Shown here piece by piece: positions 1-7,990 of a stretch of DNA of 64,000 nt. How positions within the stretch are numbered: position 1 is the stretch's first letter; the number at the start of each line of letters is the position of its first letter. The notes beneath the pieces are model-generated. The model ran no database searches. It worked only from the letters and a program-made list of their open reading frames with translations, and was not told where the DNA came from. This DNA comes from Nonomuraea sediminis (lineage in GTDB: Bacteria > Actinomycetota > Actinomycetes > Streptosporangiales > Streptosporangiaceae): assembly GCF_018531495.1 (NCBI RefSeq), contig NZ_JAHDTI010000012.1:62001-126000 (forward strand). The letters run 5' to 3'. The translations under genes were made by a program, and so were the position numbers.

Positions 1-8
1 TCAGGGTT

Positions 9-629
9 TCATCCAAGCTCCTGGTTGACGATCAAGCCGGTGTGAGTGACGAAGGCGTCCAGCAGGCCCGGGCGGTACTGCATCCGCTTGAGCCGGGTGC
101 GGGTCAGCGCAGCGAGTTGGTCCAGGGTGGTCGCGGTCAGGTTGCCCAGGCTGCGTTTGAGGTGGGACCAGACGCCTTCGGTGGGGTTGAGTTCGGGGGC
201 GTAGGAGGGCAGGTAGAAGACTGTCAGCCAGGGGCGGGAGTCGATCAGGCGGCGCATCAGCGCGTCGCGGTGGGTGTTCAGGTTGTCCCAGACCAGAACG
301 ATTGGTCCGCCGAGTTGCTGGTGGGCGGCATCTAACAGGCGGGCGTAGTCGGCTTCTCGGAAGCCTTTGGGCTCGCCGCGGCGACCACGATGCAGCCGCA
401 TGCGATAGATCAGGCGAGTGCGCTGGCTGGGCTTGAGGCAGATCAGCCCGGCCAGCGAGACGCGGCCAGACCCCTTGCCGGTGACGGTGATGACCGGGGT
501 TGATCCCCGGCGGGACCAGGTGCGGGCCTTGGGTGGCCTCAGCGACTGGCCTGCTTCGTCTTCGAAGCAGATCCACGCGTCCTGGTCCCGGGCGGTCTTT
601 CCGCGGTCGGCCAGGTCTCCTTGATCCAC
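9..629 (-). CDS. IS630-family transposase, C-terminal (catalytic) part
   Basis: This frame carries the DDE catalytic core of an IS630/Tc1-type transposase. An Asp lies in FEDEAG (about residue 24), an Asp in VWDNLNTH, and a Glu in YAPELNPTE followed by VWSHLKRS, the usual IS630 signature. It overlaps the N-terminal frame (539-1123) by about 90 bp. The pair therefore reads as one transposase split over two frames, as happens in IS630 members that use programmed frameshifting. I cannot tell programmed shift from mutation; an A-rich GGAAAG stretch lies in the overlap. The stop is only 9 bp from the window edge, so the outer inverted repeat is probably outside or cut off. Confidence 0.85.
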   Translation of the reverse strand: MDQGDLADRGKTARDQDAWICFEDEAGQSLRPPKARTWSRRGSTPVITVTGKGSGRVSLAGLICLKPSQRTRLIYRMRLHRGRRGEPKGFREADYARLLDAAHQQLGGPIVLVWDNLNTHRDALMRRLIDSRPWLTVFYLPSYAPELNPTEGVWSHLKRSLGNLTATTLDQLAALTRTRLKRMQYRPGLLDAFVTHTGLIVNQELG

Positions 630-1123
630 GTGGTCACCGCGTCCTCATCGCGTTCGGCAGCCCGGCGTTGGGGGACCTGCGGACTCCAACCCAGCCGATG
701 CAGCAGGTAGGAGGTGCCGCGCAGGGTGTAAGACACGGCGAACAACTCCTCGATCAGCGCTGTCACGCGCGCCAGTGTCCAGCGCTGGTCCTCGATCCAG
801 CCGTGCGCGGCCGGGCCGGCGTCCAACGCCTCTTCCAGACGCGCCACCTGCTGGTCATCCAACCGGCAAGACGACCCGCTCGGGCCCTTGGACCGCAACG
901 CCTCCACTCCGCCGCTCTCCCAGGCGCGATGCCAGGCGTAGGCGGACTTCCGCGAGACTCTCAGCCGTCTGGCTACCTGGGGCGGTTCCACGCCTGCAGC
1001 GAATAACTCCCCGGCTTGCATGCGCACCTGTTCGCGCTTGGCTCTGGCGGCCAGGGTCAGACCACCACCATCCGGATACCGCATCCCACCGGGATAGTTC
1101 CCGGCCAAGCGAAAGGCACGCAA
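539..1123 (-). CDS. IS630-family transposase, N-terminal (DNA-binding) part
   Basis: This frame encodes the N-terminal helix-turn-helix half of the IS630 transposase completed by 9-629. A winged HTH of the Homeodomain-like type is visible in the segment around PPQVARRLRVSRKSAYAWHR (about residues 50-70). It is followed by the connecting domain with WTLARVTALIEELF. The tail after TTWIKETWP is out-of-frame sequence; the sensible continuation (the FEDEAG box) lies in the other frame. Expression of a full enzyme therefore needs a frameshift in the 539-629 overlap. The start could also be the ATG a few codons further in. No terminal inverted repeat could be matched by eye. Confidence 0.8.
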   Translation of the reverse strand: MRAFRLAGNYPGGMRYPDGGGLTLAARAKREQVRMQAGELFAAGVEPPQVARRLRVSRKSAYAWHRAWESGGVEALRSKGPSGSSCRLDDQQVARLEEALDAGPAAHGWIEDQRWTLARVTALIEELFAVSYTLRGTSYLLHRLGWSPQVPQRRAAERDEDAVTTWIKETWPTAERPPGTRTRGSASKTKQASR

Positions 1124-1146
1124 CCACGCCGGGTCACCTCAACCTT

Positions 1147-1788
1147 TCAATCTCTGTAGCGCACGAACTGAGCATCACCCCACACGCCGTGATAGGAGGT
1201 TTGGAAATCCGTCTCCGCCTCGGGAAACCGGAGAACCAGATCTAGCCTTAGGACGCCTTTTACGTTCAGGTCAACCTTCCTTGAAGAACCGAGACGCAGT
1301 GATTTTGAGTAAACCTTGCGGCCATCTGCGGTCACTTCAAAGATGATCGGGCTTTTAGGTGGCGAATCATCGCGGACGCCGATGGTGGCACGAAACCACT
1401 TCATTTTCCGTTCGGTATTATAAGAGACCTTATTCACAGTGAGCCAGCCGTGCGAGGGCATGATCACGCTTTGTGGGAAGGTAGCCCCGTTGACGTCAGC
1501 AGCGCCCGTTTCCATGAAGTCGTAGGTCACGGGCTGCATGTCAGCTAGGTACTCGGTTGTCGGTGCGGCTGATACCTGTGCCGAGGGTGATTGGTCTGGC
1601 TCTGCGGTGGAAGGAGTCTCGGTCTCGCCGCTCGGGCTTCCGCCCTGTTGGTCAGAGGAGGGCACAGGAGGTGATTCGACAGGAGGCGGCGCCTTCGGCA
1701 GCTGCCAGGCCAGAAATCCGATCAGTACTCCGAGTGCGGTGAGCCACAGACCAATCTTCACCAAGCGATGAGCGCTGTCTGTTGCCAT
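1147..1788 (-). CDS. Membrane-anchored NPCBM-like domain protein
   Basis: A 213-residue protein. It has a single N-terminal hydrophobic segment (about residues 10-31, LVKIGLWLTALGVLIGFLAW) with a short cytoplasmic start, then a Pro/Ser/Thr/Gln-rich linker (about 32-80). The C-terminal globular domain (about 80-213) resembles the NPCBM/NEW2 putative carbohydrate-binding module. It contains YLADMQPV, WFRATIGVRDD, FEVTADGRKVYSK, VLRLDLVLRF and a late WGDAQF, in the usual order for that family. The likely role is an extracytoplasmic, membrane-tethered sugar- or wall-binding protein. It stands alone between an IS630 element and short broken genes, with nothing linking it to the biosynthetic locus. 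The family assignment is by motif pattern only. Confidence 0.65.
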   Translation of the reverse strand: MATDSAHRLVKIGLWLTALGVLIGFLAWQLPKAPPPVESPPVPSSDQQGGSPSGETETPSTAEPDQSPSAQVSAAPTTEYLADMQPVTYDFMETGAADVNGATFPQSVIMPSHGWLTVNKVSYNTERKMKWFRATIGVRDDSPPKSPIIFEVTADGRKVYSKSLRLGSSRKVDLNVKGVLRLDLVLRFPEAETDFQTSYHGVWGDAQFVRYRD

Positions 1789-1864
1789 CGGGACCCCTGC
1801 CTCTCGGCTTGGGATATATACAGTTTGCAGCTACTCTTCTAGCGGTTTCGTCATATCTGGCTAC

Positions 1865-2142
1865 CTACTTGGTCAACTGTGCATAGGTATGCTTTACGGT
1901 AGGTACTCGAACCTTGCTGTCCACCTGGGCTTGCCGGTCGATAGCTCGTGCGACCTTCTGCGCCTGGTCGGGATCGCTGGCGACAGGAGCCCGGCGGACA
2001 GGGTGCAGCTGGCGAGTTGCTGCGCGAATTGGCGGCGCGGGATCGTCACCTTCACCGTCCTTCCATCCGTGGTCTGCATGTCGAGGATGACTGGTTCGCC
2101 ATCGTTGGATGTTAGGCACCTGCCCAGTAGCGGGCGGGCCAT
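1865..2142 (-). pseudogene. Small hypothetical gene with a frameshift
   Basis: An ATG at 2142 is preceded by a good Shine-Dalgarno (AAAGGAG, 2 nt spacing). It opens a frame with convincing codon use (MARPLLGRCLTSNDGEP through QFAQQLASC). After about residue 52 this frame turns Arg-rich and stops at 1894. The overlapping frame continues plausibly (SDPDQAQKVARAIDRQAQV) to a stop at 1865. A single-base indel near 1985-1995 would join them into a protein of about 92 residues. I recognise no family. Either it is a recent pseudogene or the assembly has an indel error. It follows the tiny gene at 2181-2294 and may have been cotranscribed with it. Confidence 0.45.
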
Positions 2143-2180
2143 TTCTCCTTTACGACGCGGGCGATGCGGGTGGTCGCACA

Positions 2181-2294
2181 TTAGGTGAGCTTGGCCGGCT
2201 CGCACAGCGACAACCATGCCTGTTCACGCAGCTGCCGCAGAACGGGCCCGACCGCGTACACGTCTGGGCTGTTGTGCTCGTCGCAGTTGCTCAT
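2181..2294 (-). CDS. Very small hypothetical protein (37 aa)
   Basis: A 37-codon frame starts at the ATG at 2294 (MSNCDEHNSPDVYAVGPVLR). It ends 38 bp before the start of the next small gene. Codon use is coding-like and the pair is arranged as a mini-operon. No family is recognised and no membrane segment or signal is visible. It could also be the 3' remainder of a gene whose 5' part was replaced by the IS481 remnant that begins just upstream. Confidence 0.35.
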   Translation of the reverse strand: MSNCDEHNSPDVYAVGPVLRQLREQAWLSLCEPAKLT

Positions 2295-2329
2295 CGGCGT
2301 ATCTCTCGCTTGCGTGTTGCTCTTTCCAA

Positions 2330-2740
2330 CGACGCCGGGCGTCTGGGCGCTGGCCGACTGCGATCGGCTGATCGGCGCGCCCATCCGGGCCAGCCGGCAC
2401 AGCGCTCGCCGTTACAAGCACCCTGCGCCCGGCGGCATGATTCATCTGGATGTGAAGAAGCTCGGCCGCATCCCCGACGGTGGCGGCTGGCGTGCCCATG
2501 GCACCGCGACCAAGTCGCCCGCGGCGCGGGCAACGGCTATGACTACCTGCGCACCTCCATCCACGATCACTCCCGCCTGGCCTACGCCGAAATCCTGACC
2601 GACGAGAAAGGCGCCACCTGCGCCGGTTTCCTAGCCCGAACTGCCCTTCTTCGCCGCGCTCGGCGTCCCGCGTCGCGTTCCGGCCCGCCAGCAGGCCGCT
2701 CAGCATGTTGTCGGACACGCTGAACTGCACCACGGTGGCC
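2330..2740 (+). pseudogene. IS481-family transposase remnant
   Basis: Fragments of an IS481 (rve-type) transposase lie in two forward frames. MIHLDVKKLGRIPDGGGWRA is in one frame, and GYDYLRTSIHDHSRLAYAEI followed by TDEKGATCAGFLAR is in the other. These are the hallmark strings around the first catalytic Asp in actinobacterial IS481 enzymes. The N-terminal HTH and the C-terminal half are missing and the frame breaks in the middle, so it cannot encode an active enzyme. It sits between small hypothetical genes and the 3' end of the biosynthetic operon. Confidence 0.7.
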
Positions 2741-2807
2741 CCGGCGTGTCAGGAAGCCTAGCGAGACCACACCACCCGATGGCCTGCCACCGAGTCAGGC
2801 AGAACGC

Positions 2808-2832
2808 GGCCAGCTCACACCGAGAGCTGGCC
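2808..2832 (-). terminator. Hairpin terminator after the leftward biosynthetic operon
   Basis: A perfect 9-bp inverted repeat, GGCCAGCTC (2808-2816) and GAGCTGGCC (2824-2832), with a 7-nt loop. It directly abuts the stop codon of the acyl-CoA dehydrogenase gene at 2833. No T-tract follows on the minus strand, which is common for actinobacterial terminators. The symmetric stem could stop transcription in both directions. Confidence 0.6.
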
Positions 2833-4017
2833 TCATATCAATCCGACGGATGCGTCGCGCAGAGCCAGTAGGCCCGTCGCTTTCAGCAGTCTGTCGTTTG
2901 AGTAGTTAAGCGCGGCCGACCGTAGATCTCGTAGGTGTCGTTCAAACGGTGGTGTTGTATTACGAAGATAGCCGGCGCCGAATCCTGCGACCTGCACGCA
3001 GCGGTCGCTCACCTCGTAGGCCAGTTCAGCTGCCGCTATTTTGAGAACGTTGAGGTGGATCTGGATTTGGGTATTGTCCAGGCCTTTGTTCTGGCTCCTG
3101 TGGTCCACTACCTCGTCGGTGACGAGTCGAAGGTAGGCGCTGATCAGCTCAAGGTGCTGTCTGATCCTGGCTATCCGCTCGTGCAGAAGATCGGAGCCGA
3201 TATCCAGGCTCTTCGGGCGCTTCGCCGATCGCAACAGTGCGATCAGCTGCCGTAGAGCCTCGGTCGCCGTGCCGAGCCAGCAGGCCGCCCATCCGATATG
3301 CGCGAGCGGCATGAAGCTCTCCACTGCCACATGGCGAAATTCACCGTCTTCCCCGATGACCTGGTTGGCCGGGATGATTGCTCGCATTGTCAGCCCGATG
3401 CTGTGAGTTCCCCTCATGCCGAGCGAATTCCACTCGCCGGAGAATTCGATTTCGGCCTGCTGACTATCAACGAGCACCAGTGTGACCTGACTGGGTGGGG
3501 ATTCAGGCCGCGATCGCATTGTCACCAGATAGCCGTCGGCGTGGGCGCCGCCAGTGACCACGGGCGCGTCACGCTTGACCAGGAATCCGTCGGCTATGGA
3601 TTGCAGAGGCGCGGCGCCGGTGAGCAGGTGCCCGCCCTTCTCCCGCTCCGATGTGATCGATGCGAGGTATATCTCGCCCTTGGCGATGCGAGGTAGAACC
3701 TGTTCGCGTAGTTCTTCCTGTGCGAAGCGGACGAGGGCATCTACCTGCTGGCAGTGCATGACAAAGATCATCGCGGTGGAGAGGCAGCCGCTGGCCAGGA
3801 TCTGCGCTACCTCCACGAGATGATCGAGGGTTCCGCCGAGGCCTCCGTACCGCCGGGGTACCAGGAGCCCCATCAGACCTGAGGCGCGGAGGGCGGCAAG
3901 ACTCTCTTCCGGGAACCGGGCGTCGGCGTCGACCTCGGCCGCGGTGCTTCTGAGGGTCGGGAGCGCGGCTTGCGCCGCCGTGACCGCATCTCGGGAGCCG
4001 GAGTTGTTGCTGACCAT
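2833..4017 (-). CDS. Acyl-CoA dehydrogenase family flavoprotein
   Basis: A 394-residue protein of normal length for the acyl-CoA dehydrogenase superfamily. The N-terminal helical domain contains the PRRYGGLGGTLDHLVE segment. A central beta domain (about 120-230) has the SITSEREKGGHLLTG stretch. The C-terminal four-helix domain ends with the VAGFGAGYLRNTTPPFERHLRDLRSAAL region, where family members bind FAD and close the active site. It should be FAD-dependent and oxidise an acyl thioester at the alpha-beta bond or a related position. As the last gene of an operon with an ACP, an AMP ligase and a decarboxylase, its substrate is probably ACP-tethered rather than CoA-bound, as with prolyl-ACP oxidases. 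That substrate is inference. The ATG lies about 97 bp from the stop of the broken upstream gene. Confidence 0.85.
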   Translation of the reverse strand: MVSNNSGSRDAVTAAQAALPTLRSTAAEVDADARFPEESLAALRASGLMGLLVPRRYGGLGGTLDHLVEVAQILASGCLSTAMIFVMHCQQVDALVRFAQEELREQVLPRIAKGEIYLASITSEREKGGHLLTGAAPLQSIADGFLVKRDAPVVTGGAHADGYLVTMRSRPESPPSQVTLVLVDSQQAEIEFSGEWNSLGMRGTHSIGLTMRAIIPANQVIGEDGEFRHVAVESFMPLAHIGWAACWLGTATEALRQLIALLRSAKRPKSLDIGSDLLHERIARIRQHLELISAYLRLVTDEVVDHRSQNKGLDNTQIQIHLNVLKIAAAELAYEVSDRCVQVAGFGAGYLRNTTPPFERHLRDLRSAALNYSNDRLLKATGLLALRDASVGLI

Positions 4018-4113
4018 TGTTTTCCTTTCATGCGATGACTGGAACGGGCCCCGCGAAGGTCAGGCCACGACTCCCATAGGAAAACGAGACGCGGCAGAGG
4101 CGGTCGCCGTGTC

Positions 4114-4919
4114 TCACCAGGGGGTGGACTCCTCCGCCAGGCGGTGAAAGATGCCACGAGGTGGAAGACGCTCCGGCCACACCTGGTCATCGGTGATCTT
4201 CCACGCGTGAGTGTCCTGGGCAGGAGGTCGACAGGGAGCCGGGTGCCGCCAATCCTGATCTCCGCCCAGGTGTGCGTGATGGAGATGGGGACGGACAGGA
4301 TCACCCCATAGGAGGTGCGCGCCGCCAACCCGTTCTGTCGTGCGATCCGCATGAGCTCCCGAGCCATCAGCCCGCATTTGCCGATGCGGTGGGTGCGGAG
4401 AAAATCAGTGTCTTCTTTAAGGTCTGTAGGGAGGAGGTAGAGGGCGATGTCAGACAGTTCGCCGAAGAGTGCGACGACGGGCTCGGATAGGAGAGTCGGT
4501 TGGTGGGAGGTCTGCATGAGCAGCCTTCCAACCGCGTCCCCGTCGCTTGGCGACGTATGTACGACCTCAACTCTGGATGAACCTCGTAGGAGCAAGGACC
4601 CCGATGTTCTGGGTCGGAACAGGTCATGCTGGTGTGCACCTCGTAGGCGACCCCCTTTCCCAGCGCCCGTCGGAGGCTCCGGACCCAGCAGATCATCCCC
4701 GCGCGCCGGGGAGACCTGGCACCCAGATACAGAGAGGCGTTCTCCAGGCCGTTGTTGTCGAAGCGGGTCGTGTGCGGGAGGCTGGCTTCCACGAGGCGTT
4801 CGAGGACGTGCGCTGGGAGGTCAAGACGTTTCTGTGCGTCTGCTGAGAAACCGTGAATCGCCGGTGCCGGTTCGGTATGCGCAAAGCGAATCCACCAGCT
4901 GCCGCAGTTCAGTGGTCAT
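4114..4919 (-). pseudogene. Transglutaminase-like protein gene broken by frameshifts
   Basis: An ATG at 4919 overlaps the end of the ACP gene and starts MTTELRQLVDSLCAYRTGTG. From there the sensible reading moves through three frame changes, near 4845, 4600 and 4210, to the stop at 4114. The reconstructed protein (about 265 residues) has a papain-like transglutaminase core. A Cys lies in RIGKCGLMARELMRIA, a His in ITHTWAEIRIGG and an Asp in LPVDLLP, in the correct order for the C-H-D triad. It ends KITDDQVWPERLPPRGIFHR. Such domains can act as amidases, acyltransferases or proteases. Its place between the ACP and the dehydrogenase suggests a role in handling the ACP-bound product. Three breaks within 800 bp mean either real decay or sequencing indels; one site lies at a run of four C. 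Confidence 0.6.
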
Positions 4920-4920
4920 G

Positions 4921-5169
4921 TCAGTCGGCAAGCTCTCTGATGACGGAATACAGTGAACCGACCGTGCTGAAGGTGTCCAGGGTCATCAACTCGTCGGGGA
5001 TGGAGATCATGAATTCGTCTTCGATCTCCAGGAGAACCTGGATCGTTGAGAGTGAGTCCAGCCCGAGGTCAGGTAGCCGGGCGTCCATGAGCAGTTGCTC
5101 TGCCGTAACACCTGGAAGGTGCCGGAGCAGGAGCAGGCGATACTGCTCGTCGAGGCGGTTCGCGGTCAT
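4921..5169 (-). CDS. Acyl carrier protein
   Basis: An 82-residue free-standing carrier protein. Ser39 in LPDLGLDSLSTIQ is the 4'-phosphopantetheine attachment site. It is followed by an acidic helix II (LLEIEDEF) and the ISIPDELM loop typical of ACPs. I chose the ATG at 5169, which gives the normal ACP length. The frame is open further upstream to 5256, but that would overlap the decarboxylase and add an unrelated Arg/Ser-rich stretch. The gene lies 28 bp after the decarboxylase and overlaps the next start, so it is translationally coupled within the operon. Together with the ligase and decarboxylase it probably carries an aminoacyl group, as BtrI does in butirosin biosynthesis. Confidence 0.85.
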   Translation of the reverse strand: MTANRLDEQYRLLLLRHLPGVTAEQLLMDARLPDLGLDSLSTIQVLLEIEDEFMISIPDELMTLDTFSTVGSLYSVIRELAD

Positions 5170-5197
5170 CGTCTGGGGCCTTCCTGTGGGTGAGGTT

Positions 5198-6451
5198 TCA
5201 CGCAGACCTGTGCTGCGCGTCGGAAATGGACCGTGCGCTGAGCGGCTCGCGGACAACGAGCAAACGCGACGCCGAGATCACCTGGTCGCCGCGTATAGCC
5301 AGCTCGGCCGGGCATTCACGGCCCAGGAAGGCGAGGAGGCTTGCGGTCAGCCCGTAGGCGCCCACGTTGGGAATCCGCAGGATGTCCCCTGCGTTGGGCG
5401 TTGCGATCTCGAGGTCGGCCCCGAGAACGTCGCTGGGGGCGCACAGAGGCCCTACCAGTGTCAGCCGCTCTTTGGGTCGGTCGTCGGCCGTCTCGGGTCT
5501 CGCTTCGATGGGCATCAGCCGCCGAAGCCCGGACATTCCGCCCAAGTGATTGATGCCGGTGTCCAGCACCCCGTAGCTGCTTCCCTTGCTCTGCTTCACC
5601 TCAGTCACGCTGGCGTGCAGCGTGCCAGCCCGCCCGCTCAGGTGACGCCCCGATTCGAAGGCCAGCTCCATGGTTCCCTCGGCGTACTCGGGAAAGTGGT
5701 GGTCGAGGGCAGCGGTCAGTTCCGACCTGAGGGTGGGATATTCCGGGAGAGGGCCGGGCTTCGCGTATGGCGCGGCGAACCCTCCCCCCAGGTCCAGGAC
5801 TCGTACAGGAACCCCGTGTACGTCGCGTAGACGGGCGGCGGTGGCGATGCTCTCGAGGAAGGAGCTCACCAGGTCTCGCTCGCTGCGCGCGTTGCTCATC
5901 GGGAAGAAGTGCAGCCCGACCACCGCTACATGGGGAGTCTTCATGGCCTGCCCCGCCCACAGATGCACGTCGTCCAGGTCGAAGCCGAACTGCGATGACC
6001 GATTGGTCATGCGGATGGCGCCCTGCCCGGCCCCGCCACCACCATTGATCCTCAACAGGCATCGCACGATTGTTCCCAGCGCCTCGGCCGTATCGCTGAT
6101 CCGGGACAGGTCGCGCAACGACTCGGCGGAAAAGAGCGTGACCCCCAGCGACATCGCCGTCCGCAGTTCGCCGGTGGTCTTTCCCGGGCCAGTGTAGAGA
6201 CACTCCTGCGCCGGGCAACCGGCCTGCAGCGCGATCATGAGCTCACCTGTCGAACTCACCTCGGCTCGGCAACCGGTGCTCGCCAGCTCAGCCACCACCT
6301 CGGGATGTGGATTGGCCTTGAGAGAGTAGAAGAGCGTCGCGGGGTCGGGCAGAGCACTCCTGAGTTGCGCGGCGGCGTTCGTCAGGGCGTCCAGTTGATA
6401 GACGTAAAGCGGGCTTCCGTATGAACTGACCAGTTCGGCTGGATCGATCAT
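5198..6451 (-). CDS. PLP-dependent decarboxylase, ornithine/diaminopimelate (fold III) family
   Basis: A 417-residue fold-type III PLP decarboxylase. PLP Lys45 lies in FYSLKANPHP. The phosphate-binding glycine run is in VLDLGGGFAAPY, the conserved ESGRHLSG is present, and GPLCAPSDVLG retains the Cys that completes the active site across the dimer. The start at 6451 overlaps the ligase stop as ATGA, showing coupling; a longer frame to 6553 exists but would overlap the ligase. The family includes lysine, ornithine, arginine and diaminopimelate decarboxylases. It also includes BtrK, which decarboxylates glutamyl-ACP, and the exosortase-associated decarboxylases found beside an AMP ligase and an ACP. 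The gene order here matches that last group, so an ACP-bound amino acid is the likely substrate (inference). Confidence 0.88.
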   Translation of the reverse strand: MIDPAELVSSYGSPLYVYQLDALTNAAAQLRSALPDPATLFYSLKANPHPEVVAELASTGCRAEVSSTGELMIALQAGCPAQECLYTGPGKTTGELRTAMSLGVTLFSAESLRDLSRISDTAEALGTIVRCLLRINGGGGAGQGAIRMTNRSSQFGFDLDDVHLWAGQAMKTPHVAVVGLHFFPMSNARSERDLVSSFLESIATAARLRDVHGVPVRVLDLGGGFAAPYAKPGPLPEYPTLRSELTAALDHHFPEYAEGTMELAFESGRHLSGRAGTLHASVTEVKQSKGSSYGVLDTGINHLGGMSGLRRLMPIEARPETADDRPKERLTLVGPLCAPSDVLGADLEIATPNAGDILRIPNVGAYGLTASLLAFLGRECPAELAIRGDQVISASRLLVVREPLSARSISDAQHRSA

Positions 6452-7950
6452 GCCTGAGCCATCCGTCCACTGAGCATCCGCACCTCGTTGACGATCAGGG
6501 GTCGGTCGGCTTTCCCGTTGGGCGACAGGCGAATCGTGGGAACGACGAAACATCGGTCGGGGATCCGCGCCTTGTCCAGTCGCGTTGCCAGCTCCTCCAG
6601 AACCTGATCGGGCGAAACCTGGCCGGTCACCACCAAGGAGAGATCCTCATCGGAAAGGAGAGGGTCGTGCACCGCGATCGCTTCGCGCACACCGGGGACG
6701 GCTTCGGCCGCCGCTTCAACCTCGGTGAGGCTCACGCGAGTCCCCCGCCGTTTGAAGATGTCGTCATGGCGTCCCTGGAAATACAGGTTGCCCATCTCGT
6801 CCAGCCAGCCGTAGTCACCCGTATGGAGAACGGCGCCTCCCGTCGAGAAGGAGAACCGCTCGGCCGTCAGCGCCGGAGCTCGCCAGTAGCCCCCCATCAC
6901 ATGCGGCCCCCGCACCACGATCTGGCCAATCTCGCCGGGAGGTAGCGAGGTGCCTGCAGGGCCTTCGATCCAGACGTCGGTCCCAGACAGCGGGAGTCCC
7001 AAAGATCCTTCCCTGACCAGGTATTCGTTGGCCAGACTGATCGAAATCCGCTTGCACTCCGTGATACCGAACATGAAGACGACCGACGATCCGGGAAAGT
7101 TGGTGCGCAGGCTTTCTGCCGAAGCGGGAGACAGCTGCGCGCCCGTGTTGGTGAAGAGCCTGACCGAGGAGACCTTCTCCGGCGCGCGATGGGCCAGTTG
7201 GATGAGCAGCTGGGCGAAGGCCGGCACAACCGGCACGACCGTCGCGCCGCACGCCCGTAGCTCCGACAGCAGGGTGATGCTGCTGTCCACGTCGCCGATC
7301 TGCACGCATGCTGAGGCTCGTACGGACAACAACAGTTGGTAGAGCCCGTAGTCGAAGGACATGGGCAGCCGGAGAAAGATCCGATCGCGGCTGGTGTACG
7401 CCAGCCGTTCCGCGATGGCCGCGACCGCGAATAGGACACTGGAGTGCGGACAGACCACGCCTTTGGGAGTGGACGTGCTCCCTGAGGTGTAGATCAGCAG
7501 AGCGGGAGCGCCGGGTTCCGCCGGAAGGCAGAATCCGTACTCCTGACCTCCCGTCACCTCTGCCCAGATCGCTTGGATCTCGTAGGTCGGGAGGTCCGTG
7601 ACGAAACGCTGGGAGCCGGAGACAAGGATCATCGAAGGTTCGGCGTCAGCGACGATGCTCTCGAACTGGAAGGGCTTCATCTGATGGTTGACCGGAATAA
7701 AGGTGGCCCCGGCCATGGAGGTGCCGAAGACCATGACCGCCAGCTGGGCGGAGTTCTCCGCCTTCGTCATGATCCGGTCGCCAGGGCGGACGCCTTTGAG
7801 TCGCAGCCACTGGGCGAAGCGCCGGCTGAGGCTCAGCAGCTCAGCATACGACCAGGTGACGGCTCGATCCTGAACAGCTGTCGCATCGGGGGAGCGAGCC
7901 GCCGCGCCTTCAAGGAGGTGGTGGAGGGCCCTCAACGGGGTATCCGGCAT
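6448..7950 (-). CDS. Acyl/aminoacyl-AMP ligase loading the ACP
   Basis: A 500-residue ANL-superfamily adenylating enzyme. Visible cores are the P-loop YTSGSTSTPKG, FGITECKRI (A5), HTGDYGWLDEMGNLYFQGRHDD (A7/A8 with the Arg hinge) and a C-terminal LSPNGKADR with the catalytic Lys. It lacks fused carrier or condensation domains. It should make an acyl adenylate and transfer the acyl group to the free-standing ACP at 4921-5169. It resembles the ligases that pair with fold-III decarboxylases (BtrJ-like logic, or the ligase of exosortase-linked loci). The side-chain-pocket code is not given because the spacing in these stand-alone ligases differs from NRPS A domains. It is 40 bp downstream of the condensation gene and overlaps the decarboxylase start. 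Confidence 0.85.
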   Translation of the reverse strand: MPDTPLRALHHLLEGAAARSPDATAVQDRAVTWSYAELLSLSRRFAQWLRLKGVRPGDRIMTKAENSAQLAVMVFGTSMAGATFIPVNHQMKPFQFESIVADAEPSMILVSGSQRFVTDLPTYEIQAIWAEVTGGQEYGFCLPAEPGAPALLIYTSGSTSTPKGVVCPHSSVLFAVAAIAERLAYTSRDRIFLRLPMSFDYGLYQLLLSVRASACVQIGDVDSSITLLSELRACGATVVPVVPAFAQLLIQLAHRAPEKVSSVRLFTNTGAQLSPASAESLRTNFPGSSVVFMFGITECKRISISLANEYLVREGSLGLPLSGTDVWIEGPAGTSLPPGEIGQIVVRGPHVMGGYWRAPALTAERFSFSTGGAVLHTGDYGWLDEMGNLYFQGRHDDIFKRRGTRVSLTEVEAAAEAVPGVREAIAVHDPLLSDEDLSLVVTGQVSPDQVLEELATRLDKARIPDRCFVVPTIRLSPNGKADRPLIVNEVRMLSGRMAQA

Positions 7951-7990
7951 GAAGCTTCCTTTGCATCGCAGGACGGGTGCGCGACGGATC

